In this document: one piece after another, positions 42,052-50,540 of the stretch
Layout of the letters: each line of letters begins with the position of its first letter
Position numbering within the stretch: the first letter of the stretch is position 1
From: PHAA01 sp964494735
GTDB taxonomy: Bacteria > Bacillota > Syntrophomonadia > Syntrophomonadales > Syntrophomonadaceae
Direction of reading: 5' to 3'
DNA: 64,000 nucleotides
Assembly (NCBI GenBank): GCA_964494735.1
Contig: CAZBSD010000007.1
Location: 18,030-82,029 of the forward strand
Translations under genes and position numbers: made by a program
The notes under the pieces: model-generated
Told to the model about the DNA's origin: nothing
What the model saw: the letters and a program-made list of their open reading frames with translations, nothing else
Database searches by the model: none

Positions 42052-42402
42052 ATGCACGAGTTGTCCATTATGCAGAGTGTGTTTGATAAGGTACAAGAGA
42101 GTGCTAGGTGCAATGGTATCAATAAGATAAGCAAATTAAAACTGGTTATCGGCAGACTGACGATGATAATGCCGGACAGCCTGCAGTTCTGTTTCGAGGC
42201 TTTAAACCAGCAAGACCTGTTTAAGGGAGCAACCCTTGAGATAGAGGAGATACCCGCCGTAATAGGCTGTAAAGAGTGTACCCGTGAATCTGTCCAAAAG
42301 GATATTTACCATTTCGTGTGCCCGGTGTGCGGCTCCAACCAGGTGGAGATCCTCAAAGGGCAAGAGATGTATCTGGACTATTACGAAGGAGATCGAGTCT
42401 GA
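42052..42402 (+). CDS. hypA: Hydrogenase nickel incorporation protein HypA
   Basis: A 116-residue nickel chaperone. It begins MHELSIMQSV, in which His2 is the nickel ligand. The zinc-binding part has two CxxC pairs, CKECTRES and CPVCGSNQ. HypA delivers Ni2+ to the large subunit together with HypB. The ATG follows AGAGGTGTGTAAT; the longer open frame upstream runs through the riboswitch and is not coding. Its stop overlaps the hypB start by one base (TGATG). It is the first gene of the hydrogenase operon, behind riboswitch R5. Confidence 0.95.
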   Translation: MHELSIMQSVFDKVQESARCNGINKISKLKLVIGRLTMIMPDSLQFCFEALNQQDLFKGATLEIEEIPAVIGCKECTRESVQKDIYHFVCPVCGSNQVEILKGQEMYLDYYEGDRV

Positions 42403-43070
42403 TGCAACAGATAAATATGGGTACCAACCTGCTCGGGGCCAATAATCTATTGGCCAGGAAAAACCGACATCTTTTCAATAATAACCGGCAACTGGTTATT
42501 AATCTAATGAGTTCCCCCGGGTCCGGCAAGACCACCATTCTGGAGCGAACTATCGAAACTCTAGGAGATCGACTCCGACTGGGAGTCATCGAAGGTGACC
42601 TTTATACCGATCAGGATGCCCAGCGCATAGAAAAAAAAGGGGTGCAGGTCATACAGATCAATACTGAGGGAGCCTGTCACCTGGACGCCGGAATGGTGGG
42701 AGATGCGTATGGTAAGCTCCCTGCCGAACGGTTGGACCTGATATTTATCGAAAATGTGGGCAATCTGGTTTGCCCGGCCGAATTCTACCTGGGGGAGGAT
42801 TTTACCGCCGTGGTTTTAAGCACCACTGAAGGCAATGACAAGCTGCGCAAATATCCGCTGATATTTCGCCATGCTCGGGTGGTATTACTTAACAAGATCG
42901 ATTTGCTGCCTTACACCGATTTTAGTCTGGACCGGTTTTCTGAGGACCTGGGCCGGATTAATCCCTCTGCTACGGTATTTCTGCTCTCAGCACATACCGG
43001 GGAGGGCATAGAATCTTGGACTCGATGGTTGATAGGGGAGGTGAATAAGAAACAGGCTGACAGTTTTTAG
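42402..43070 (+). CDS. hypB: Hydrogenase nickel incorporation GTPase HypB
   Basis: A 222-residue GTPase of the SIMIBI class. Walker A is SSPGSGKTT, Switch I region EGDLYTDQDAQRI, then INTEGACHLDAGMV with the metal-site Cys-His, IFIENVGNLVCPAEF, and the G4 motif LLNKIDLLPY. GTP hydrolysis drives nickel transfer. It lacks the His-rich N-terminal nickel store found in some HypB proteins. Start overlaps the hypA stop. A gap of 81 bases with a weak site follows before the small subunit gene. Confidence 0.95.
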   Translation: MQQINMGTNLLGANNLLARKNRHLFNNNRQLVINLMSSPGSGKTTILERTIETLGDRLRLGVIEGDLYTDQDAQRIEKKGVQVIQINTEGACHLDAGMVGDAYGKLPAERLDLIFIENVGNLVCPAEFYLGEDFTAVVLSTTEGNDKLRKYPLIFRHARVVLLNKIDLLPYTDFSLDRFSEDLGRINPSATVFLLSAHTGEGIESWTRWLIGEVNKKQADSF

Positions 43071-43151
43071 AGATATAGATAGATAGTAATCCAGGCTGTT
43101 ATATAAAGTATTGGGATGGACAATTAGATTGAATGGGGGGAATACGTAAAT

Positions 43152-44219
43152 ATGGCATTAAAGTTGAGTCGCCGCGATTTTATCCAGGCCTGTGCCGGGG
43201 GAGCAGCGGCCATTTCCCTGTCAGGCTTCCTGGCGCCTTATCTGGCGGATGCAGCTGAAGCCGGGGGGCTACCTCCAGTGATCTGGATTTCAGGTGGTGC
43301 TTGTTCCGGATGTTCAGTTTCATTGCTTAACACCACTCATCCCGATATCGCTGATCTGCTTCTAAAGGTAATCAGCCTGCGTTATCACGCCACAATTATG
43401 GCTGGATCGGGGGAACTGGCTCTCGAGGAGGGCATGTACAAAGTTGCTCAGGAGAATGCCGGCAAGTTCTACCTGGTGGTAGAAGGTGCAGTGCCCACAG
43501 CTGAAAATGGCAAGTATTGCGTAATCGGTGATATGGGTGGTAAACCCATCACCATGCTGCAAGCTGTCAAGGACATTGGAAGCAAAGCCGCCGCAATTAT
43601 CAATGTCGGCACCTGTTCCGCCTACGGCGGGCTGCCAGCTGCCGATCCCAATCCAACCAAGTGCAAAGCAGTTGGTGACGTAGTCAAAGGCAAACCAATA
43701 ATCAATATCGCCGGGTGCCCGCCCCATCCCGATTGGATCGTGGGTACCATAGCCCATGTCCTGCTCTACAAAGAGGTGCCGGAATTGGATTCGGCCGGTC
43801 GCCCCACCATGTTCTTCAAGGGAATGATCCACGATAATTGCCAACGCCGGCAATATTTTGACAATGGTATTTTTGCCAAGAATTTTGGCGATCCCGGCTG
43901 CATGATAGAGCTGGGCTGCAAGGGACCTATCGCTCATTGCGATTCAACCACGCGATTATGGAATGGAGGCGTCAACTGGTGTGTCATGTGCGGCGGCGTC
44001 TGCCTGGGCTGTACCGAGCCGCAATTCCCGGGTTGGCCTATGTATGAGCGCATGGCGGAGTTGCCGATCGCACCGGCTACTACCGCTACCGTGGATCAAA
44101 TCGGCATGGTTTTAGGCGGGGCAGCGGTTCTCGGTATCGGTGGTCACCTGGCGGGCAATGTAGCTACTGGTAGGATCGGGCCCAAAAAAGAGCATGACAA
44201 GGAAGAAGGTGACAACTAA
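43152..44219 (+). CDS. hyaA: [NiFe] hydrogenase small subunit (group 1), Tat-exported
   Basis: A 355-residue electron-transfer subunit. The twin-arginine signal SRRDFIQ (residues 6-12) sends the folded heterodimer across the membrane. Cluster ligands include GGACSGCSVS (C51, C54), NVGTCSAYGG, GCPPHPDWI, then HDNCQRRQYF, GDPGCMIELGCKGP and the run CVMCGGVCLGCTEPQFP. A C-terminal hydrophobic helix (GMVLGGAAVLGIGGHLAGN) anchors it to the membrane. The neighbouring cytochrome b supports a respiratory group 1 enzyme facing outward. The gene's stop overlaps the large-subunit start (TAATG). The ATG follows GGGGGGAATACGTAAAT. Confidence 0.95.
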   Translation: MALKLSRRDFIQACAGGAAAISLSGFLAPYLADAAEAGGLPPVIWISGGACSGCSVSLLNTTHPDIADLLLKVISLRYHATIMAGSGELALEEGMYKVAQENAGKFYLVVEGAVPTAENGKYCVIGDMGGKPITMLQAVKDIGSKAAAIINVGTCSAYGGLPAADPNPTKCKAVGDVVKGKPIINIAGCPPHPDWIVGTIAHVLLYKEVPELDSAGRPTMFFKGMIHDNCQRRQYFDNGIFAKNFGDPGCMIELGCKGPIAHCDSTTRLWNGGVNWCVMCGGVCLGCTEPQFPGWPMYERMAELPIAPATTATVDQIGMVLGGAAVLGIGGHLAGNVATGRIGPKKEHDKEEGDN

Positions 44220-45661
44220 TGGCAGAGAAGATAGTTATAGATCCCGTAACTCGTATTGAAGGTCACCTTGGCGTGGAAGTGCAGGTTGAGGGCGGCGTGG
44301 TAATCGACGCCAAATCCATGGGCATGATGTTCAGAGGTCTGGAATTGATTATGCATGGACGTGATCCTCGTGACGCCCAGCAGATCATGCAGAGAATCTG
44401 CGGGGTCTGACCGATCGGTCATGCCACCGCGGGTACGTTGGCGTTAGATAGTGCTTTTGGAATTGAACCTCCTCCCAATGGGAGAATTATCAGGAATCTG
44501 ATCCTGGGTTCCAACTATATACAGTCGCATATCCTTCATTTCTTCCATCTGGCCGCTCTTGATTTTGTCAAGGGTCCCGATGTGCCGCCGTTTATCCCCC
44601 GTTATGAAGGGGACTATCGGCTGCCTAAGGATGTGAACGACCAGGTTGTAAATCTCTATCTGGAAGCCCTCCAGATGCGCCGCAAGGCTCATGAGATGAC
44701 AGCGTTGTGGGGCGGTCGTATGCCTCACAACCAAGCTATAGTGCCGGGAGGAGTAACGGAAAATCCCAGCAGTCAGAAGATCGTTAATTTCAAGTTCCGC
44801 CTGGCTGAATTGCAGGCGTTTATAGACAGCAAATATATTCCCACCGTAAAGGCTGTGGCTGGCATGTATCCTGAATACTTTGAGATCGGGCGGGGCTGTA
44901 TGAATATGCTCTCTTATGGTGCCTTCCCTATGGCCGAAGGGGCCAAGGATTATGTGAAGCAGCCCAAGTTCTTCCCGTCCAAAGCCTTGGTCAGGGGTCA
45001 GCTAAAGGACCTGGAGCCGGAGTTGATTTTAGAAGACGTCAAATACAGCTGGTACAAGGACGAGATTGAGAAAGAACCCACCAAAGCGGTAGTGACTCCG
45101 CAAGTTGACAAGAAGGGCGCCTATTCATGGGTCAAGGCACCTCGATACAATGGTGAGGTCATGGAGGTAGGACCACTGGCTCGCTTGATAACCGCCCAAA
45201 ACAAGGATGTATTGGCTCTCGGTGATAAGGCGTACTCGGTCTTGGGCCGTCATTTTGCCCGGGCTGTCGAGTGCTCTATGGTCGCCAAGGCTATGGACGA
45301 ATGGGTGATGAAGCTGGAACTTGGTCAACCGGTGTGCACCCCCCATAAGATACCCGATGAAGCGCAAGGTGTGGGGCTGACCGAAGCCGCCCGCGGTGCT
45401 CTGGGCCATTGGAACAAAATCAAAAACCAGCGTACCGACGTATATAACGCAGTAGTGCCCAGTACCTGGAACATGTCTCCGCGGGATGACCGTAATCAAC
45501 TGGGACCGATGGAACAGGCTCTGATCGGCTGTCCAGTCAAAGATCCGGCCAATCCGATCGAAGTGGTTCGAGTAGTACGGTCCTTCGATCCCTGCCTGGC
45601 CTGTGCCATCCATGTGATGACTCCTGACCAAAAGGTGCTAAGCCAGTTTGTGATCGGTTAA
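44219..45661 (+). CDS. hyaB: [NiFe] hydrogenase large subunit with selenocysteine in the N-terminal motif
   Basis: A 480-codon catalytic subunit if the in-frame TGA at 44408-44410 is read as selenocysteine (residue 64). The N-terminal ligand motif is then RICGVUPIGH, where the normal form is RxCGxCxxxH; Sec takes the place of the second cysteine, a bridging Ni-Fe ligand. The C-terminal motif DPCLACAIH keeps both cysteines (459, 462) and is followed by a 15-residue tail for the maturation protease. Protein similarity continues in the same frame on both sides of the TGA (KIVIDPVTRIEGH before, AGTLALDSAFG after), so this is not a broken gene. Known NiFeSe enzymes carry Sec in the C-terminal motif instead. 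Confidence 0.92.
44408..44442 (+). promoter_or_regulatory. Candidate bacterial SECIS element (hydrogenase)
   Basis: UGA is followed 12 bases later by a stem (GCCACCG / CGTTGGC, one C-T mismatch) with loop CGGGTA. Distance of the loop from the UGA (about 20 bases) and a G near its start fit bacterial SECIS rules. A 12-base self-complementary stretch (GACCGATCGGTC) overlaps the UGA and might compete. Confidence 0.5.
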
Positions 45662-45673
45662 GGGGGGTAAACG

Positions 45674-46333
45674 ATGATAAAAAAGATGGAGTTAAGACAC
45701 CCCTTGTGGCTCAGACTGTTACACTGGCTCAACATGATATCCATCACCATGTTGTGCCTGACCGGTTACTATATCCACGCCCCTGAGACATTCAGGCTGT
45801 TTGAGAACATGGATAACGCGCGCACCGCCCACTTTGCTTTTGCAATGATACTTGTTTTCGGGGTGGTTGCGAGGGTCTACCTGGGCATAGTGACCAAAGA
45901 TTGGCACAATATCATATACCAACCTATCGAAGATACCAAGAAACTGCCCAGTATGATCAAGTACTACACTTTCCTGGCCAAAGACCATCCCTTTTACGGT
46001 AAATACAATCCCGGTCAAAAGGGTATGTACACTGCGGTTCTGGTCCTGGCCATTTTTCAGATCATCAGCGGTTTCATACTTTACAAACCGGAATCCTTTA
46101 CCGCCGCAGCGTATTTCTTCGGTGGTTATTTGGCAGTAAGGATTCTCCATTACATCGTGACCTGGATCTTCGTGTTTATGGTCCTGGTCCACGTATACCT
46201 GGACGTTGCCGAAGGTTTACCAGTGTTGAAATCCATCTTCACCGGCAAGATTCCAACGGATTTTCACCATGGTTATCACGTAGATGAACAGGGGAGAAGA
46301 ATTGAGGTCGAGGAAAAAGGGATAAGCGCTTAG
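45674..46333 (+). CDS. hyaC: Hydrogenase b-type cytochrome subunit
   Basis: A 219-residue membrane cytochrome with four to five helices. HPLWLRLLHWLNMISITMLCLTGYYIH holds the first haem ligands, and LAVRILHYIVTWIFVFMVLVHVYLD the later ones, in the pattern of HyaC/HoxZ (PF01292). It accepts electrons from the small subunit and passes them to the quinone pool or another membrane carrier. The start ATG follows AAGGGGGGTAAACG, 12 bases after the large-subunit stop. The C-terminal tail is charged and cytoplasmic. Confidence 0.93.
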   Translation: MIKKMELRHPLWLRLLHWLNMISITMLCLTGYYIHAPETFRLFENMDNARTAHFAFAMILVFGVVARVYLGIVTKDWHNIIYQPIEDTKKLPSMIKYYTFLAKDHPFYGKYNPGQKGMYTAVLVLAIFQIISGFILYKPESFTAAAYFFGGYLAVRILHYIVTWIFVFMVLVHVYLDVAEGLPVLKSIFTGKIPTDFHHGYHVDEQGRRIEVEEKGISA

Positions 46334-46348
46334 TAGGGAGGCAATCTG

Positions 46349-46813
46349 TTGAGCAAAATCATGGTCGTCGGTATTGGCAACCTTATAATGCAGGACGATG
46401 GTGTGGGTGTTCACGCCATCAGAGCTCTGGAAGCGATGGGACTTCCGGATAGGGTGGAACTGGTCGATGGCGGAACCCACAGTTATGACCTCATCGAAGA
46501 GTTTTGCCAAGCCGACAAATTGATAATTGTCGATGCCATGCATGCCGGGGGAGAACCGGGCACTATTTACCGGGCCCCCCTGGATGAACTTGGGCTGGAA
46601 CCCAATGAGAACATCACCTCATTGCATGAGATGCATTTTGTAGAAGCAATGAAGATGACCCGTATGCTGGGCCATAATCCCCCCACGACGGTTTTTGGCA
46701 TCGAGCCGGCAGTGGTAGCGGTCAGCATGGATCTTAGCCCTCAAATAGCAGAAAAGCTCCCCCTGTTGGTGGAGTTGATCCACCAGGAGATTCAGTTATT
46801 GCTCAAGGAATAA
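46349..46813 (+). CDS. hyaD: Hydrogenase maturation endopeptidase
   Basis: A 154-residue protease of the HyaD/HybD family. GIGNLIMQDDGVGVHAIRAL carries the first acidic ligand, IIVDAMHAGGEPGT the second, and SLHEMHFVEAMKM the conserved His. It removes the 15-residue tail after the His of DPCLACAIH once nickel is in place. With Sec in the other motif the normal recognition site is intact. The TTG start follows GGGAGGCAATCTG. A palindrome without T-tract lies 48 bases downstream. Confidence 0.93.
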   Translation: MSKIMVVGIGNLIMQDDGVGVHAIRALEAMGLPDRVELVDGGTHSYDLIEEFCQADKLIIVDAMHAGGEPGTIYRAPLDELGLEPNENITSLHEMHFVEAMKMTRMLGHNPPTTVFGIEPAVVAVSMDLSPQIAEKLPLLVELIHQEIQLLLKE

Positions 46814-46860
46814 TCAATCAGGTCCATGACGGGTACCAATACTATTAGCCAAAATCGGGC

Positions 46861-46899
46861 AGGGTGGGTCGCTGGTAACCATTCTTTGCGGCCCACCCT
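46861..46899 (+). terminator. Hairpin between hyaD and hypF
   Basis: Perfect 8-bp arms (AGGGTGGG / CCCACCCT) with a 23-base loop. No T-tract, so it may process or stabilise the transcript rather than end it. Confidence 0.35.
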
Positions 46900-46949
46900 C
46901 CAGTCCGATTAACATCCGCCTTGTATTGAAAGGCGGACCGGATCGAACC

Positions 46950-49244
46950 ATGAATTGGGACGGAGGTCTTACCGCACAAGTGTCAAACAAGGCATATCGC
47001 ATCTCTATCAAGGGAATAGTACAGGGAGTTGGATTCAGGCCTTTTGTATACCGTTTGGCACAGGAATATAGTGTACTGGGGTGGGTGATCAACTCATCCG
47101 CCGGCGTTTATATCGAGGCTGAAGGCAGAGAAGAGGATTTGCACAAGTTCGCCCGCCGTTTGGTCGACGATCCTCCGCCCCTGGCAGTTATCCGCAGTTG
47201 TGAAGTAGAACCGATGCCGCCCGCCGGTTACCGTGCATTTGCGATCCGGGAGTCGCAGGGCGGGGATGAAAAAGTGGTTGGGGTATCGCCGGATATCGCC
47301 ATCTGCGCCGATTGTCGTGCCGAAGTGACCGACATCGAGGACCGCCGCTGCGGATACCCCTTTACCAACTGTACCAACTGCGGACCGCGCTTCACCATCA
47401 TTCGGGACTTGCCTTATGACCGGGCCAAGACCACAATGGAGTCCTTTCCCATGTGTGAACAATGTCAGGCCGAATATGAGGACCCGTTACAAAGGCGATT
47501 TCATGCTCAGCCCAACGCTTGCCCGGTTTGCGGTCCCCATACCAGCCTGGTGGATGGACAGCAACGACGGGTCGATTCCACCCCGGTCCAATTGCTGAAA
47601 AACGGGTTCATTGTAGCGGTCAAAGGGCTGGGAGCATTTCACCTGGCCGCCGATGCCACCCAACCGGAAGTGGTCAAAACCCTGCGGCACCGCAAAAAAC
47701 GTGATTATAAACCCTTTGCGGTCATGGCCCGGAATTTGGATGTAGTTGAAAAGTACTGCCTTGTCGATCCAGTGGAAAAGAAATGGCTGACTTCACCCCA
47801 AGCGCCAATAGTGGTATTGAAGAGAAGAGACGGGGAGGATCTGCCTGATACGGTAATCCACCCCGGACTTAATACATTGGGAGTCATGCTCCCTTATACG
47901 CCTTTGCACTTTTTATTGTTCGATGATGATCTGGAATTGCTGATAATGACCAGCGCCAATATCAGTGACGAGCCTCTGATAACCGGCAACCAAGAGGCAA
48001 TCCGTCAAATGGCCGACGTGGCCGATTATTTCCTTATTCATAACCGGGATATATATAATCCCTGCGATGACTCGGTGATGCAGATAACTCCTATGGGCAC
48101 GCCCCTGTTCTTACGCCGGGCGCGGGGATTGGTTCCCAAGGGAATAAACCTGCCCATAAAATCGCATGCGGTCCTGGCCCTGGGCGGCGAGATGAAGAAT
48201 ACCTTCTGCCTCACCAGGCAGGGGGAGGGTTTCCTTAGTCAGCACTGGGGCGACTTGAACCATTATCACAACTATGTTAACTTCCAGGCCGGACTGGAAA
48301 GATTCCAACGCATGCTGGCGGTCACTCCCCAGCTTTTGGCCCATGACCTGCATCCTGAGTATCAGACCACCCGCTGGGCCCGTGAACAGAAGCAACTACC
48401 ACGCGTAGCGGTACAGCACCATTTTGCCCATATGGCCTCGGTGATGGCCGAAAACGGTCTCAACGAGCAGGTTCTGGGCTTGGTCTGTGATGGCACTGGT
48501 TGGGGTCTGGATGATTGTGTTTGGGGCGGCGAACTACTGAAGGGCGATTATCGCCAGTTCACCAGGTTGTCCCACCTCAAGTACGTGCCCCTTCCGGGTG
48601 GAGATTTGAGCGCCCGCAAGCCATACCGGATGGCGTTGGTTTACCTGCTGGAGTCGATGGGAAACCACGGGGTGGCCTGGATCAAGAGGTTTCTTCCTAA
48701 ATTTCCGGCCATGGAACTGGATATCCTGGTTAGTCGCTGGAGCCAGGGAATACCTGAAATCCAGACTTCGTCATGCGGACGGATATTTGATGCAGTAGCC
48801 GGATTGCTGGGAATATGCCCCATCAACCAGTATGAGGGGCAAGGCGCCATCGAATTGGAAGGGTTGGCCGATAAGCAGGGGCAAAGATTCTATAGTTGCC
48901 GGTTGGAGAATACCGATGGGGGCTGGCTAATGGATCCGCTGCCGATGTGGCCTGAAATTGTGGAAGACCTGGAAAAAGGCATGCCGAAAGGTCTGATTGC
49001 CCGCCAATTTCACCTGACCATGATCGAGCTGTTTGCTGGTGCCCTGCTCAGAGCCAGGGACGAGACCGGATTGAATAAAGTCGTTTTAAGTGGAGGAGTC
49101 TTCTGTAACCAGATAATCCTGTCGGAGTTGAGGTTAAAACTTTTGGCCCATCTATTTGAAGTTTATCATCATCAGCAGGTCCCGCCCGGTGATGGAGGTA
49201 TAGCGTTGGGACAAGCAATTATTGCGAGTGAGGTGCAGGTCTGA
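46950..49244 (+). CDS. hypF: Carbamoyltransferase HypF
   Basis: A protein of about 764 residues that makes the cyanide ligand precursor from carbamoyl phosphate. The acylphosphatase domain starts at GIVQGVGFRPFVYRL; two zinc-finger pairs follow (CADCRAEV, CTNCGPR, CEQCQAEY, CPVCGPH); the YrdC-like middle has KGLGAFHLAADAT and TSANISDEPL; the C-terminal transferase part has QHHFAHMASVMAENG and CDGTGWGLDDCVWGGEL. The true start is uncertain: ATG here, TTG at 46926 or GTG at 46980 are all possible, and no binding site is ideal. Its stop overlaps the hypC start. Confidence 0.93.
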   Translation: MNWDGGLTAQVSNKAYRISIKGIVQGVGFRPFVYRLAQEYSVLGWVINSSAGVYIEAEGREEDLHKFARRLVDDPPPLAVIRSCEVEPMPPAGYRAFAIRESQGGDEKVVGVSPDIAICADCRAEVTDIEDRRCGYPFTNCTNCGPRFTIIRDLPYDRAKTTMESFPMCEQCQAEYEDPLQRRFHAQPNACPVCGPHTSLVDGQQRRVDSTPVQLLKNGFIVAVKGLGAFHLAADATQPEVVKTLRHRKKRDYKPFAVMARNLDVVEKYCLVDPVEKKWLTSPQAPIVVLKRRDGEDLPDTVIHPGLNTLGVMLPYTPLHFLLFDDDLELLIMTSANISDEPLITGNQEAIRQMADVADYFLIHNRDIYNPCDDSVMQITPMGTPLFLRRARGLVPKGINLPIKSHAVLALGGEMKNTFCLTRQGEGFLSQHWGDLNHYHNYVNFQAGLERFQRMLAVTPQLLAHDLHPEYQTTRWAREQKQLPRVAVQHHFAHMASVMAENGLNEQVLGLVCDGTGWGLDDCVWGGELLKGDYRQFTRLSHLKYVPLPGGDLSARKPYRMALVYLLESMGNHGVAWIKRFLPKFPAMELDILVSRWSQGIPEIQTSSCGRIFDAVAGLLGICPINQYEGQGAIELEGLADKQGQRFYSCRLENTDGGWLMDPLPMWPEIVEDLEKGMPKGLIARQFHLTMIELFAGALLRARDETGLNKVVLSGGVFCNQIILSELRLKLLAHLFEVYHHQQVPPGDGGIALGQAIIASEVQV

Positions 49245-49468
49245 TGTGTCTGGGTGTTCCTGGAATGATAATCAAAGTAGAAGACAATTATGTGGCTACA
49301 GTCGACGTTAGCGGTAATCAAATGGAAATAAGCATTAGGCTTACTCCTGAGGCACAGGCAGGGGATTATGTGCTCATCCATGCCGGTTTTGCCATGGAGA
49401 TCATCGATAGCGCCATTGCCGCCGAGACAATATCTTATATGGAGGAAATGGGCTGGTATGACCGATAA
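49244..49468 (+). CDS. hypC: Hydrogenase assembly chaperone HypC
   Basis: A 74-residue chaperone that begins MCLGVPG, with Cys2 the essential residue for holding the Fe(CN)2CO unit with HypD. GDYVLIHAGFAMEIID is the conserved C-terminal block. The start overlaps the hypF stop by one base, and the gene overlaps hypD by 11 bases, so the hyp genes are coupled in translation. Length is normal. Confidence 0.95.
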   Translation: MCLGVPGMIIKVEDNYVATVDVSGNQMEISIRLTPEAQAGDYVLIHAGFAMEIIDSAIAAETISYMEEMGWYDR

Positions 49469-50540
49469 CCACCCTTATGTGCAAAGGATGCTGGACGAGA
49501 TACAGAGCGTGACCGGGCGTTATGCTTTGATGGAAGTCTGCGGCACCCATACCATGGCTATCGCCAGGAGCGGTATCCGGGAATTAACGTCAGCCAATCT
49601 AAAACTCCTGTCGGGACCGGGATGTCCGGTTTGTGTGACGGCGCAAGGGGATATCGATGCCGTTATAGAACTGGTCCATAATCCCGCTGTGACTTTGTTG
49701 ACCTTTGGAGACATGATGAGGGTGCCGGGGACCAACAGTAGTTTGCAGGAGGAGCGCAGCCGCGGCGCCGATATCAGGGTTGTATATTCGCCTCTGGATG
49801 CCCTGGCCGCTGCCCGTCAACATCCCGGCCGGGAAGTCGTGTTCCTGGGCATAGGATTTGAAACCACCGCTCCCACAGTAGCGGTCGCTATCCAGGAAGC
49901 GGCATTATCGGGATTAGACAACTTTTCGGTTTTTTGCCTGCATAAAGTAGTTCCGCCAGCTCTGGAGGTGATCTTTGCTGATCCGGAGATCAGAGTGGAT
50001 GGATTGATATGCCCTGGACATGTGGTGGCCGTTACTGGTATCGAGCCTTATCGGAGGTTGGCTGATATGGCCAATAAACCTATGGTGGTAACCGGGTTTG
50101 AGCCGAAAGATATCCTGGAGGGTATCGTAATGCTGCTGCGGCAATTGCACCAGGACCGTACTGAGGTGGAGATTCAGTATCGTCGGGTGGTCAAACCGGA
50201 TGGCAATCTAGTCGCCCAAAAGACGCTTCAGGAAGTATTCGAACCATCTGATTGCCGTTGGCGGGGTTTGGGGCTCATACCCCAGAGTGGATTGAAAATA
50301 GGACCCCGATATGGGCGTTATGATGCCCGCTTCAAGTTCCAAATACCGGAATTTGACGATGTCCCCATTAAGGGATGTGCCTGCGGAGAGGTGCTGAGGG
50401 GAGTCATCGATCCCCGTGAATGCGCCTTATTTGGCAGAGTATGCACCCCCCTGCAGCCTGTCGGGCCTTGCATGGTATCGCAGGAAGGGGCTTGCGCAGC
50501 CTATTATCGTTATACACCAAAAATAAAGGGAGATAACTGA
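49458..50540 (+). CDS. hypD: Hydrogenase formation protein HypD
   Basis: A 360-residue iron-sulfur protein that assembles the Fe(CN)2CO group. Conserved blocks: EVCGTHTMAIARSGI, LLSGPGCPVCVTAQGDID, TFGDMMRVPGT, FLGIGFETTAPT, VDGLICPGHVVAVTG and the C-terminal cysteine set CACGEVLRG, PRECALFGRVC and PVGPCMVSQEGACAAYY. The ATG overlaps the end of hypC. Its stop overlaps the start of hypE by one base. All motif cysteines are present. Confidence 0.95.
   Translation: MTDNHPYVQRMLDEIQSVTGRYALMEVCGTHTMAIARSGIRELTSANLKLLSGPGCPVCVTAQGDIDAVIELVHNPAVTLLTFGDMMRVPGTNSSLQEERSRGADIRVVYSPLDALAAARQHPGREVVFLGIGFETTAPTVAVAIQEAALSGLDNFSVFCLHKVVPPALEVIFADPEIRVDGLICPGHVVAVTGIEPYRRLADMANKPMVVTGFEPKDILEGIVMLLRQLHQDRTEVEIQYRRVVKPDGNLVAQKTLQEVFEPSDCRWRGLGLIPQSGLKIGPRYGRYDARFKFQIPEFDDVPIKGCACGEVLRGVIDPRECALFGRVCTPLQPVGPCMVSQEGACAAYYRYTPKIKGDN

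Noticed and set aside
44219..44410. Hydrogenase large subunit split in two by a stop codon (pseudogene)
   Set aside because: The stop is TGA at a metal-ligand cysteine, the frame continues with perfect family sequence, and another selenoprotein is in the same island. Selenocysteine explains it better than a frameshift or nonsense mutation.
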